Below, one piece after another: positions 9,730 through 18,171 of a stretch of 64,000 nucleotides of DNA (positions are counted from its first letter, which is position 1; every line of letters starts with the position of its first letter). Made by a program: the position numbers and the translations under genes. Source of the stretch: Chromatiaceae bacterium (GTDB taxonomy: Bacteria > Pseudomonadota > Gammaproteobacteria > Chromatiales > Chromatiaceae); contig JACKML010000001.1 of assembly GCA_024235415.1 (NCBI GenBank), forward strand, positions 421,570 through 485,569. Direction: 5' to 3'. The notes beneath the pieces are model-generated. The model did not search any database and was not told the origin of the DNA. It saw only the letters and a list, made by a program, of their open reading frames with translations.

Positions 9730-10075
9730 TGTACTGTGCTCCCGGCAACAGCGAGTCGTCGAACAGTTCGGGCAGGCCGTCCAGGCATTGCAGCGCCTCA
9801 TCGCGCGGCAGTGTCAGGCGCAGGCAGCCATTCGCCTCGGGATGGACGAGCTCAAGGGTGAGCGCGCCCGGTTCATCGGCGACATAGCATTGCAGGATCA
9901 CGTCATTACGATCCACCACACCGAGGAAATTATCCTCCTTCACCAGCAGGCGCTCGGCCAACGGCACGATGCGGCTCGCCAACAGTGATTCCGGCTGACT
10001 CGATGCGATGCTGACCGCATTGTCGTAGTCGCGATAGAACACCCGCAGCACCCGATGTGCGGCCGGCGTACTCAT
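9722..10075 (-). CDS. Small conserved-type hypothetical protein downstream of cysS
   Basis: This 117-residue protein starts with ATG overlapping the cysS stop codon (ATGA), and its own stop overlaps the start region of the DUF3616 gene. It shows a mixed alpha/beta pattern (HRVLRVFYRDYDNAVSIA ... EDNFLGVVDRNDVILQCYV) with no signal peptide or membrane helix. No family is recognised. The tight overlap on both sides argues that it is a real gene in a cysS operon, and its codon use looks like that of its neighbours. Confidence 0.7.
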   Translation of the reverse strand: MSTPAAHRVLRVFYRDYDNAVSIASSQPESLLASRIVPLAERLLVKEDNFLGVVDRNDVILQCYVADEPGALTLELVHPEANGCLRLTLPRDEALQCLDGLPELFDDSLLPGAQYID

Positions 10076-11460
10076 GCGCGGCGCCAGGTCGTCCCGGCCG
10101 GCGAGTCCTCGAGGACAATACCGGCATCCTTGAGTTGGTCGCGGATCGCATCGGCCTCGGACCAGTTCTTATCTCGCTTGGCTGCGCTGCGGCGCTCGAT
10201 AAGGGTCTCGATCTCGGCATCGCCGAGGCCCGCCGGACCCCCATCACCACCGCGCAGGTAGACCTCGGGGTCGTCCTGCAGTATCCCCAGCAGACCACCC
10301 AGCTGGCACAGCAGCACACCCAGTGCTGCAGCATGTGCCGGATCTTCGCCGCGCACGCGATTGATCTCCCGGGTCAGCTCAAACATCGCCGCCAGCGCCT
10401 CGGGGGTGTTGAAGTCATCTTCCATCGCGGCGTGGAAACGTGCCTCGAGCGTCTCTCCGGCCGCAGCCGGCACGTCATCACGCAGGCCGCGCAGCGCGGT
10501 ATAGAAACGGGTAAGCGCCGAGCGCGCGTTGCCCAGCTGTTCATCGGCGTAGTGCAGCGGGCTGCGGTACTGGCTGGTGAGGATGAAATAACGCACCTCC
10601 TCCGGCAGATAGCGCTGCAGGATCTCGCGCACGGTGAAGAAGTTGCCCAGCGACTTCGACATCTTTTCATCGTTGATGCGTACGAAGCCGTTGTGCATCC
10701 AGTACCTGACGAACGGGTGCCCGGTCGCGCCCTCCGACTGGGCAATCTCGTTCTCGTGGTGCGGGAAAGTCAGGTCCGCGCCGCCGCCGTGGATATCGAA
10801 GGTGTCGCCGAGCGCCTTGGTGGACATCGCCGAGCACTCGATATGCCAGCCGGGACGGCCCTGGCCCCAGGGCGAATCCCACGCCGGCTCGCCGGGCTTG
10901 GCCGCCTTCCACAGCGCGAAGTCCAGCGGGTCGCGCTTCACCTCGCCCGGCTCTACACGCGCGCCGGACTGCAGGTCCTCAATCGACTTCCCGGACAGCC
11001 GTCCGTAGTCGGGAAAACTCCTGACGTCGTAGTAAACATCGCCATTCGAGGCGACATAGGCGTGTCCGCGTGCGATCAGCCGCTCGACCATGGCGATGAT
11101 CTCGGGCAGGTGCTCCGTGGCCCTGGGCTCCTGATCCGGCGGCAGCACGCCAAGCGCCGCCGCGTCTTCGTGCATGGCCTGGATGTAACGCTCGGTCAGC
11201 GCATGAAAGGGCTCTCCGCGCTCGTTCGCACGATTGATGATCTTGTCGTCGATGTCAGTAATATTGCGCACGTAGGTCACGGCGTAACCGCGCGACCGCA
11301 AGTACCGCGCGACCACGTCGAACACCACCATGACCCGCGCATGCCCGAGATGACACAGGTCGTAAACGGTCATGCCGCAGACATACATGTTGACGTGTCC
11401 GGGCTTGAGCGGCTCGAAGGTTTCCTTGGCGCGGGTCAGGTCGTTGTAAATGCTCAGCAT
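10072..11460 (-). CDS. cysS: Cysteinyl-tRNA synthetase
   Basis: The 462-residue length is as expected. The class Ia HIGH-type motif appears as HLGH (residues 37-40), preceded by Cys28, which is one ligand of the catalytic zinc (MYVCGMTVYD). The KMSKS loop is exact at 266-270. The GWHIECSAMS segment supplies the second zinc cysteine and cysteine recognition. The enzyme charges tRNA-Cys. It diverges from the cyclophilin gene across about 220 nt and begins a minus-strand group with two small downstream genes. Confidence 0.98.
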   Translation of the reverse strand: MLSIYNDLTRAKETFEPLKPGHVNMYVCGMTVYDLCHLGHARVMVVFDVVARYLRSRGYAVTYVRNITDIDDKIINRANERGEPFHALTERYIQAMHEDAAALGVLPPDQEPRATEHLPEIIAMVERLIARGHAYVASNGDVYYDVRSFPDYGRLSGKSIEDLQSGARVEPGEVKRDPLDFALWKAAKPGEPAWDSPWGQGRPGWHIECSAMSTKALGDTFDIHGGGADLTFPHHENEIAQSEGATGHPFVRYWMHNGFVRINDEKMSKSLGNFFTVREILQRYLPEEVRYFILTSQYRSPLHYADEQLGNARSALTRFYTALRGLRDDVPAAAGETLEARFHAAMEDDFNTPEALAAMFELTREINRVRGEDPAHAAALGVLLCQLGGLLGILQDDPEVYLRGGDGGPAGLGDAEIETLIERRSAAKRDKNWSEADAIRDQLKDAGIVLEDSPAGTTWRRA

Positions 11461-11684
11461 GGCAATCGGAGACTCGTTGCACGTAACGCGTTGTGTGAGG
11501 TCTGGATATTAACCGAACTGCCTGCCCGCCGGCTCCCCTATTGCGTCACCGCGTGCACATTGCCCGGGCCGACATCCCGCCACCGAAGAAACCGGCCACC
11601 CTCCATCGTCCGGCACGGGGTTTTGCCGCGTGACGCACGCGGCTACACTAGCGGCCCCGTTTTTTCCTTTCCAGGCATACCTGA

Positions 11685-12248
11685 ATGAAATCACCGTTGT
11701 TGAAGCTGGCCGCATTGGCGTTGTTCCTGGTAACCCTGACGGCGCAGGCGGCGCCGCAAAATATACTGATGAAGACCAGCAAGGGCGACATCACGCTCGA
11801 ACTGGACGCCGACAAGGCACCGGAAACCGTCGCCAACTTCCTGGCCTATGTCGATGCCGGGTTTCTCGACGGCACCATCTTCCACCGGGTGATCCCGGGC
11901 TTCATGATCCAGGGCGGCGGATTCGACGCCGACATGCAGCAGAAAGACACCCGTGACCCCGTCGGCAACGAGGCAAAGAATGGTCTGAAGAACGAACGCG
12001 GCAGTATTGCGATGGCGCGCACCAGCGACCCGCATTCGGCAACCGCACAGTTCTTCATCAACCACAAAGACAACGCGAATCTCGACTATCCGAGCTTTGA
12101 CGGCTGGGGCTACGCGGTGTTCGGCCGCGTGACCGCCGGCATGGACGTGGTCGATAGCATCGCCGCAGTACCGACCGGCAGCCGTGGCGGGCACCGTGAC
12201 GTGCCGGTCGAGCCGGTGATCATCGAGTCAGTCACCCGCCTCCCCTGA
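11685..12248 (+). CDS. Exported peptidyl-prolyl cis-trans isomerase (cyclophilin)
   Basis: The first ~22 residues form a signal peptide (MKSPLLKLAALALFLVTLTAQA-AP), so this is a periplasmic cyclophilin of the PpiA type. The core motifs FHRVIPGFMIQGGGF, GSIAMAR, SATAQFFIN and GYAVFGRV contain the active-site Arg, Phe and Gln residues. It catalyses proline isomerisation in exported proteins. It is followed after a 54-nt gap by a second, cytoplasmic cyclophilin with very similar sequence, which points to tandem duplication. Confidence 0.92.
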   Translation: MKSPLLKLAALALFLVTLTAQAAPQNILMKTSKGDITLELDADKAPETVANFLAYVDAGFLDGTIFHRVIPGFMIQGGGFDADMQQKDTRDPVGNEAKNGLKNERGSIAMARTSDPHSATAQFFINHKDNANLDYPSFDGWGYAVFGRVTAGMDVVDSIAAVPTGSRGGHRDVPVEPVIIESVTRLP

Positions 12249-12302
12249 CCAGCGCACCGGCGCTGCCTCATCCGCGATATCAATCAGTACAGGAGCAACC
12301 CA

Positions 12303-12791
12303 ATGATTACCCTGAAAACCGGCATGGGCGACATCGTGATCGAACTCGATCATGCAAAGGCCCCGAAGACCTGCGAGAACTTCGAGCAGTATGTCCGTGA
12401 TGGACATTACGACGGCACGATCTTTCATCGCGTGATCGGCAACTTCATGATCCAGGGCGGTGGATTCCTCCCCGACATGATGCAGAAAGCGACCCGTGAT
12501 CCGATCGAGAATGAGGCCAAAAACGGCCTGAGCAATGTCACCGGCAGCATCGCAATGGCCCGCACCGCGGCGCCACACTCGGCATCCGCGCAGTTCTTCA
12601 TCAACGTCAAAGACAACGCCTTTCTCGACTATCCGGGGCAGGACGGCTGGGGCTATTGCGTATTCGGAAAAGTGACATCGGGAATGGACGTGATCAACAA
12701 GATCAGGACCGTCGACACGACCAACAAGGCCGGCCATTCGGACGTGCCGGTCGAACCGATCGTGATTGAGAGCGCCTCGATCAGCGAGTAG
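12303..12791 (+). CDS. ppiB: Cytoplasmic peptidyl-prolyl cis-trans isomerase B
   Basis: The 162-residue single-domain cyclophilin starts directly with the first beta strand (MITLKTGMGDIVIELD) and lacks a signal peptide. FHRVIGNFMIQGGGF, GSIAMARTAAPHSASAQFFIN and GWGYCVFGKV carry the catalytic residues. AGGAG lies 6 nt before the ATG. It sits next to the exported paralogue, and its 3' end converges with the AEC transporter gene with only 13 nt between them. Confidence 0.95.
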   Translation: MITLKTGMGDIVIELDHAKAPKTCENFEQYVRDGHYDGTIFHRVIGNFMIQGGGFLPDMMQKATRDPIENEAKNGLSNVTGSIAMARTAAPHSASAQFFINVKDNAFLDYPGQDGWGYCVFGKVTSGMDVINKIRTVDTTNKAGHSDVPVEPIVIESASISE

Positions 12792-12804
12792 GCAAAACGA
12801 GGTC

Positions 12805-13674
12805 CTACAACAGGAAGAACAGCGCCGCCGGCAGCACCAGCAGGCTGGCGGCGTTGCCCAACAATACGATGGACGCCACCTTCCGGGGTTCGATCTGGTA
12901 ACGCTCGGCGAGCATGAAATTGAGCACCGCGGGCGGCAGTACCGCGAACACCAGTAACTGCTCTGCCTGTATTCCGGGCAGCGCAACGAACCGGGTCACC
13001 AGCCAGGCGACCAGCAGTCCGCTAAGCGGACACAGCAGCGCACCCGCCATGCCAATGCGCCAGTCCGAAAGATCCACCCCGGTCATGCGCACGCCCAGCG
13101 CAAACAGCATCAGTGGGATGGCGATCTGGCCGAGCAGATCGATCGCCTCGTGTAATGGTCCGGGGATACGCAACTGCCACACCGCCACGACGATACCGGC
13201 GATGGTAGCCAGCAGCATCGGCATGCGCAGCAGCTTCAACGGATTCAGATGCCCGGTCAGCATCGCGTTACCGACGGTAAAATGCAGTGTGTTCTCGACC
13301 AGGAACAGGATCATCGCAGCCGGCAGCGCCTGTTCACCGAAAGCGAACAGCGCCAGCGGCAGTCCCATGTTGCCCGAGTTGTTGAACATCATCGGCGGCA
13401 GGAACATCTTCGCCTGGTAGCCGAACAGGCGTGCAAACGGCCAGGCGACCACGCCTGATCCAAGCACCACCAGCAACGCAGCGCCTGCCAGCTCGGCGTA
13501 GCGACCCAGTTCGAAGCCCTCGCCCGACAACACCGAGAAGATCAGCGCCGGGGTGAAGATATCCAGGTTGAGGCGGTTGGCGGACGCCATGTCCGGACCG
13601 TGCCGACGCGCATACAGGTAACCGAGCAAGACGATCGCAAAGATCGGGAAGACAATCTCGAATACCTTGAACAT
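12805..13674 (-). CDS. AEC-family membrane transporter (auxin efflux carrier superfamily)
   Basis: The 289-residue protein is very hydrophobic with about ten predicted helices. A polar break in the middle of the protein is characteristic of AEC permeases (PF03547). FNNSGNMGLPLALFAFG is the conserved first-half motif, and PPAVLNFMLAERY lies in the second half. Family members move small organic anions such as malate or amino-acid derivatives. The substrate cannot be assigned here. It starts at ATG 13674, divergent from lpxH. Confidence 0.85.
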   Translation of the reverse strand: MFKVFEIVFPIFAIVLLGYLYARRHGPDMASANRLNLDIFTPALIFSVLSGEGFELGRYAELAGAALLVVLGSGVVAWPFARLFGYQAKMFLPPMMFNNSGNMGLPLALFAFGEQALPAAMILFLVENTLHFTVGNAMLTGHLNPLKLLRMPMLLATIAGIVVAVWQLRIPGPLHEAIDLLGQIAIPLMLFALGVRMTGVDLSDWRIGMAGALLCPLSGLLVAWLVTRFVALPGIQAEQLLVFAVLPPAVLNFMLAERYQIEPRKVASIVLLGNAASLLVLPAALFFLL

Positions 13675-13778
13675 CGATCGGACCCGTGCATGAACCTGTC
13701 GGTCAGCATAAGTGGCGGCTGGGTTGTTCTCAATTGAAAAAGCCCGCTCGAAAGCATCAACCGCTACAATCCCCCGCC

Positions 13779-14513
13779 ATGCAAAAACAGTGGTTCATCT
13801 CTGATCTTCACCTGGCGATCGAACGGCCAAAGACACTCGCCCTGTTCGAGCACTTCGTCGCCACCTACCCGCAACCGGGTGATCGTCTGTTCATCCTCGG
13901 GGATCTGTTCGACGCCTGGATCGGTGACGACGACGACGCCGAACTGGCACGCCGTGTACGCCAAGCCCTGCGCGAGGCCTCCAGACGCGGCGTACGCGTG
14001 CTGATCCAGCGCGGGAACCGCGACTTCCTGATGGGACGACGCCTGATGCGCGATTGCGGGGCGACACTGTTGGGCGACCGCCATATCACCGAAGTGGCCG
14101 GCCAGCGCACGCTATTGATGCACGGCGACCTGTTGTGTACCGACGACGTCGATTATCAGCGCGCGCGCCGCAGGTTCCGCAATCCGCTGTTTCAATGGCT
14201 GATGCTGCGCAAGCCGCTGGCGGACAGGCGCCGTATCGCCGCCGACTACCGGCGACGCAGCGGCGAGATGACAGCGATGAAGGCTGCCGACATCATGGAC
14301 GTCAATGACGACACCGTGGCGCGCTACCTGCAAAGGCACCGTGTGCGGCAGCTGATACACGGGCATACACACCGCCCCGCGACCCATGAACATCGCCTGG
14401 CAGACGGCAGTCTGGCGACGCGCCTGGTGTTGCCCGAATGGCACGCCAAGAATGCAGTGGCATGGGTCGACGACGGCACGACACTCGATCCACTGGTACT
14501 GGCACCGCGCTGA
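13779..14513 (+). CDS. lpxH: UDP-2,3-diacylglucosamine diphosphatase
   Basis: The start at ATG 13779 gives MQKQWFISDLHL, beginning with the first metallophosphoesterase motif. The other motifs follow in order: GDLFDAW, GNRDFLMG, LLMHGD and HGHTHRP, which together hold the two-metal site. The 244-residue length matches LpxH, which hydrolyses UDP-2,3-diacylglucosamine to lipid X in lipid A synthesis at the inner membrane. Its presence confirms a Gram-negative outer membrane. The 3' end is 4 nt from a converging gene. Confidence 0.95.
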   Translation: MQKQWFISDLHLAIERPKTLALFEHFVATYPQPGDRLFILGDLFDAWIGDDDDAELARRVRQALREASRRGVRVLIQRGNRDFLMGRRLMRDCGATLLGDRHITEVAGQRTLLMHGDLLCTDDVDYQRARRRFRNPLFQWLMLRKPLADRRRIAADYRRRSGEMTAMKAADIMDVNDDTVARYLQRHRVRQLIHGHTHRPATHEHRLADGSLATRLVLPEWHAKNAVAWVDDGTTLDPLVLAPR

Positions 14514-14517
14514 GCGC

Positions 14518-15210
14518 TCAGAATATACCGGGTGCAAACATCGGCCGGCGGCTGAACCCCTCGGGCAATGTGAACAGCGCCGCGTCGGCATCGTGACTGT
14601 CGGAAAAGTCGACCAGCGACTGGCTACGCCCGGTGGCCCGCTCCTGCAGCGGCAGACCAAAGCGCAACGGACGATCCGCAGCATAGACATTGGCCGCCAG
14701 ATCGCAGGGTGTTTTCATATCCAGCGGCATCGACGACAAGGTCGCTGCCTGCACGCGTGCCAGTACCCGCTTCAGTTCCGCAAGACCGCGCACGGCCTCG
14801 TCCATCACCCCTTCAATGGTCACGAGTTCGCCGCACAGCTCGCCATTGGCCAGCAGACGTACGTGTTTGGGCCGGCGCCCGGCAACCAACGGCGCCTCGG
14901 CGTCGCCTTCCACCTGCTCCTGCAGGATCAGGGTGTCGGGAGCTGCAGGCAGCGGCTCGGCCGAATCCATCACCAGGATCGAGCGATCGTCCACCGAGAT
15001 GTTGTAGATGCTTTCCTGCCTGCGGTCGAACAGGGTGTACCCGGCCGTATCGCTGCCCTCGTCGAGACGCACATGGTCCGCTGTCACCAACACCCGGCTG
15101 ACATAGGGTTCGGCGCCCTGCTCCCATACCCGGTAGACCAGCAGCGATGAAGGTGCCGCCACCGCGGCGGAAGTGGCCACCATCAGAACAACCATCAGGA
15201 TTTTTTGCAT
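14518..15210 (-). CDS. Exported hypothetical protein
   Basis: The N terminus is a clear signal peptide (MQKILMVVLMVATSAAVAA-PSS). The 210-residue mature part is beta-rich at first (LLVYRVWEQGAEPYVSRVLVTADHVRLDEG, SIYNISVDDRSILVMDS) and then helical, with two cysteines. No family is recognised; a lipoprotein-carrier or RseB-like fold is possible but unsupported. Its ATG overlaps the 3' end of the DUF455 gene by 16 nt, so the two are probably one operon. Confidence 0.7.
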   Translation of the reverse strand: MQKILMVVLMVATSAAVAAPSSLLVYRVWEQGAEPYVSRVLVTADHVRLDEGSDTAGYTLFDRRQESIYNISVDDRSILVMDSAEPLPAAPDTLILQEQVEGDAEAPLVAGRRPKHVRLLANGELCGELVTIEGVMDEAVRGLAELKRVLARVQAATLSSMPLDMKTPCDLAANVYAADRPLRFGLPLQERATGRSQSLVDFSDSHDADAALFTLPEGFSRRPMFAPGIF

Positions 15211-16004
15211 AGTGCCTCCAGGCGACCCAACTCCGACTCACTGAAACCCGCCTCGCGGCGCGCCACCTTGTGCAGTGGGCAGCGCACGCCGCCCGGCAGA
15301 TGCTGTTCGAGCAGCGAAAAGTACGTCTGCTCCGGATCCAGGCCGCGCTGCGCGCACAGATGGTGAAACCAGCGGCTGCCCGCCTCCACGTGGCCGACTT
15401 CATCACGCAGGATGATCTCGAGAATCGCCACGCTGGCCTGGTCACCGATCGTGGCCAGGCGCTGCATCATGCCCGGCGTGACGTCGAGACCGCGGGCCTC
15501 CATCACGCGCGGCACCAGCGCCATGCGCAGCAGGGCATCATGCGCGGTATTGAGCGCCAGCTCCCACAGCCCATTGTGTGCAGGAAAGTCGCCATAGGAA
15601 TAGCCAAGTTGCCCAAGGCGTTCGCGCAGCAGGGAAAAGTGATACGCCTCTTCGGCCGCCACGCGGGTCCAGTCCGTGTAATAGGCGTCCGGCAGATCAC
15701 GAAATCGGTACACCGCATCGCACGCCAGGTTGATGGCATTGAATTCGATATGAGCAACCGCATGGATCAGCGCCGCATGCCCCTCCGGCGTATGCAACCG
15801 GCGCTGGACCAGCCTCGACGGGGCCACCAGCTCGGGCCTTACCGGTCGCCCGGCCTCTTCGAGCCCGCCGGAGATCCCGGAGGGGTCGCGTCCGAGCCTG
15901 CCCGACTGCCAGTCGTCGGCCAGCGCAGCCGCCAGCGCGAGCTTGCGGTCCACGTCGGTACAGCGCAGACATTGCGCAGCAGTGGCGAACAGGTCCTTTG
16001 GCAT
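15195..16004 (-). CDS. DUF455 ferritin-like protein
   Basis: The 269-residue protein has the DUF455 arrangement of helices with paired acidic/His metal-ligand motifs. These are HAVAHIEFNAINLACDAVYRF, AAEEAYHFSLLRERL and LRDEVGHVEAGSRWF. The E-xx-H repeats are the carboxylate-bridged di-iron signature shared with ferritin-like and MiaE-like oxygenases. An early CLRC pair (residues 12-15) is also present. The reaction is unknown. It is followed by the exported protein gene with a 16-nt overlap. Confidence 0.85.
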   Translation of the reverse strand: MPKDLFATAAQCLRCTDVDRKLALAAALADDWQSGRLGRDPSGISGGLEEAGRPVRPELVAPSRLVQRRLHTPEGHAALIHAVAHIEFNAINLACDAVYRFRDLPDAYYTDWTRVAAEEAYHFSLLRERLGQLGYSYGDFPAHNGLWELALNTAHDALLRMALVPRVMEARGLDVTPGMMQRLATIGDQASVAILEIILRDEVGHVEAGSRWFHHLCAQRGLDPEQTYFSLLEQHLPGGVRCPLHKVARREAGFSESELGRLEALCKKS

Positions 16005-16178
16005 CGCGTGATTCTACCAGTTCGCCGGCACGCCCAAACGGTGATGACGACCCCAGGCCAACGACGCCAAGCGGATAGTACATTAGCAGGGTCTTATGGT
16101 AGACTTTGATCGGTTTTTTTGCGGCCAGCCCCGCAGTTACCGCGGCCGCGTCACCGCGCCCTCTGAGAGGTCACCACG

Positions 16179-17111
16179 TTGGAAAGCATCAACCTGCGAC
16201 GGCACTACAGCCGCAACACCCTGCTGCGAATGCTCATCCTCGCCCTGGCGGTAGCGGGCCTGGTGGTGTGGAAATACGAATTCGTCAACGCCGTTTATTT
16301 CAAGGACCAGCTTACCCAGCTCGGCCTGGTGATCAACGGCGCCATACTGGTGTTGTTCGCGTTGGGCCTGCTGCGCACCGTCGGCATCCTGTTCAGTTAC
16401 ATGCGCGAGGAGGCGGCGTTGACCCGTTTCGTGCGCAACGTCGAGAAACGGCCGGACGCCGACCCACTGAAGAGCATCGGCACCGGCAGCATGATCGCGC
16501 GCCGTTATGCGACCATGCGGCGCCTGCACGAGGCACGCACACCGATCAACCAGAACGCGCTGGCAGCAACCCTGGTCGCGAGCGAAAGCACGCGCAACGG
16601 TCTGCCGCGTTTCATCAACAACATCCTGATCCTGTCCGGTGTGTTCGGCACCATCGTATCGCTGTCGATGGCCCTGATCGGCGCATCGAACGTGCTGGAG
16701 AACGCGATCAGCGCGACCGGAATGGGGATGGTGATTCACGGCATGTCGACCGCATTGTCGACCACGATCACTGCAATCGTCTGCTATGTCTTCTTCGGTT
16801 ACATCTACCAGCGACTTACGGATGCCCAGACCAACCTGATCAGCGGCATCGAACAGGTCACGATGACCTTCCTGATGCCCAAGTTCCAGGTGCAGACCGA
16901 CAGCGTGCTGTACGAATTCACCGGGCTGATCCGTTCACTTCAGGGCCTGGTCGACCAGTTGCAGAAATCACAGATGGGCTTCGAGTCCACCCAGGACCAG
17001 CTGGCCGACACCCTGCACATGTATCACGCCAGGTCTGAAGGACTGGATCAGCAGCTCGACACCATCGTCCACCAGCTGCGTGTCGGCTTCCGCCTGCGGG
17101 ACGACGAATGA
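16179..17111 (+). CDS. MotA/TolQ/ExbB-family proton-channel subunit of an uncharacterised ion-driven motor
   Basis: This 310-residue protein has about four membrane helices (near residues 16-36, 47-70, 143-167 and 185-207). Its second half carries a MotA/TolQ/ExbB core (LSGVFGTIVSLSMALIGA ... MGMVIHGMSTALSTTITAIVCYVFFGYIY). A cytoplasmic region of about 75 residues lies between helices 2 and 3. A helical C-terminal tail (about 210-305) ends RVGFRLRDDE. The start is TTG 16179 with GAGAGG upstream. It overlaps the next gene by 4 nt. That gene encodes the single-helix Asp-bearing partner expected for a 5:2 stator-like complex. It is not the flagellar MotA, because no MotA-type torque domain is recognisable. 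Confidence 0.78.
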   Translation: MESINLRRHYSRNTLLRMLILALAVAGLVVWKYEFVNAVYFKDQLTQLGLVINGAILVLFALGLLRTVGILFSYMREEAALTRFVRNVEKRPDADPLKSIGTGSMIARRYATMRRLHEARTPINQNALAATLVASESTRNGLPRFINNILILSGVFGTIVSLSMALIGASNVLENAISATGMGMVIHGMSTALSTTITAIVCYVFFGYIYQRLTDAQTNLISGIEQVTMTFLMPKFQVQTDSVLYEFTGLIRSLQGLVDQLQKSQMGFESTQDQLADTLHMYHARSEGLDQQLDTIVHQLRVGFRLRDDE

Positions 17112-18166
17112 GCCAGGGCGGGTTCACCGATCTGCGGCTCAACGGCGGCAGCAACGAGACCCAGGAAGGTTTCTGGCCATCGTTCACCGACATCATGACC
17201 GTCGTGGTCATGATCTTCCTGATCGCGATGGTGGTACTGCTGGTACGCAACATGGAACTGGTCAACCAGCTGCGCGCAACCATGGAAGCAGAGCGCATTG
17301 CCGCCGAGCTGGCGCGTGCGACCGGCGAAGAGAAAGACAGCCTGTCCAGCGCTCTGCATCGCGCAGAAGAGCGGGTACAGCAGATGCAGCTGGAAATGAT
17401 GCGCATGCAGGAAAAGGGGCTGCACAACGAATCACAGATCGCAGAACAGCTGCGGGCCATCACCGGCCTGACCAACGAACGCAACGACCTCGCACAACAG
17501 GCGGCGCAGCTGGCGCTGCTGCGTCAGCGCCTGGAGGCCGACGTCGAAAAACGCCAGACGCAACTCACCGAGGCGCTGCGCAATATCGACAATCAGCAGC
17601 TGCAGCTCAGTGCCGCACAGCGCAGCATCGTCACGCTCGAAGAAGGGCTGCAACAATTGCGCACACGCTATAGCGAAAGCCAGTTGGAGAGCGAGCGGCT
17701 GCAGCGCACCGTCGCCGAGCAGCGGCAGAGCCTCGACGAGGCACGCCAGGAAAGCCTCGAGTACGAGCGGCGCTACCTGGTGCTGGCGGACGATTTCGAC
17801 AGCCTCAAGGTCAAATACGACAAACTGGTGCGACCGGCACGCAGTTCATCCGGGCGGCACCTGATCGAGGTGCGTTACTGGAAAGAGGACAGCGCTTACC
17901 AGATCTCGTGGCGTGAGGGTGGCGAAGGAACCTACCAACCGATTTCGCGCGGCCAGCTCGACAAGGTCCTCACCCGCCTGGCCCAGGAAAACACCAACGG
18001 GCTGTACGTGAAGGTCATATTCCCCGAAAACAGCGGCCTTTCTTACAACGAGGCCTGGGAGTTCACCAGCCACCTGCACAGCAACTACGACTACTACTTC
18101 AAGGCGGAAGAAGAGGCCAAAGCCATGCAGGAAGTGCAGAAGCCGCAGGAAAAGACCGAACCCTGA
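17108..18166 (+). CDS. Membrane-anchored coiled-coil partner of the ExbB/MotA-like channel (ExbD/MotB-like topology)
   Basis: One membrane helix (about residues 29-46) follows the motif FWPSFTDIMT. Asp28 sits at the position of the proton-accepting Asp of MotB, ExbD and TolR. Then comes a long heptad-rich coiled coil (about 48-235, dominated by Glu, Gln, Arg and Leu). A ~80-residue globular domain ends the protein (HLIEVRYWKEDSAYQISW ... SHLHSNYDYYFK). No OmpA-type peptidoglycan-binding domain is present, unlike MotB. The C-terminal domain could be a TolR/ExbD-like fold, but this is inference. It overlaps the channel gene by 4 nt and is followed 5 nt later by a metal-chaperone GTPase. Confidence 0.7.
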   Translation: MSQGGFTDLRLNGGSNETQEGFWPSFTDIMTVVVMIFLIAMVVLLVRNMELVNQLRATMEAERIAAELARATGEEKDSLSSALHRAEERVQQMQLEMMRMQEKGLHNESQIAEQLRAITGLTNERNDLAQQAAQLALLRQRLEADVEKRQTQLTEALRNIDNQQLQLSAAQRSIVTLEEGLQQLRTRYSESQLESERLQRTVAEQRQSLDEARQESLEYERRYLVLADDFDSLKVKYDKLVRPARSSSGRHLIEVRYWKEDSAYQISWREGGEGTYQPISRGQLDKVLTRLAQENTNGLYVKVIFPENSGLSYNEAWEFTSHLHSNYDYYFKAEEEAKAMQEVQKPQEKTEP

Positions 18167-18171
18167 TCCGC

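Noticed and set aside
10057..11688. Long open frame (543 codons) on the plus strand opposite cysS
   Set aside because: It is antisense to a clear cysS with intact motifs. Its product is Arg/His-rich without recognisable domains, typical of GC-rich shadow frames. Similar antisense frames lie opposite Maf (31734-33074), the GMC gene (40735-42114), flgI (53373-54626) and cheR (59884-61221) and were rejected for the same reason.
16179..18166. ZorA/ZorB anti-phage motor
   Set aside because: The channel lacks ZorA's long tail, the partner lacks ZorB's OmpA-like domain, and no ZorC/ZorD/ZorE genes adjoin; the next gene is a COG0523 GTPase. A flagellar MotA/MotB identity was rejected because torque and peptidoglycan-binding domains are absent.
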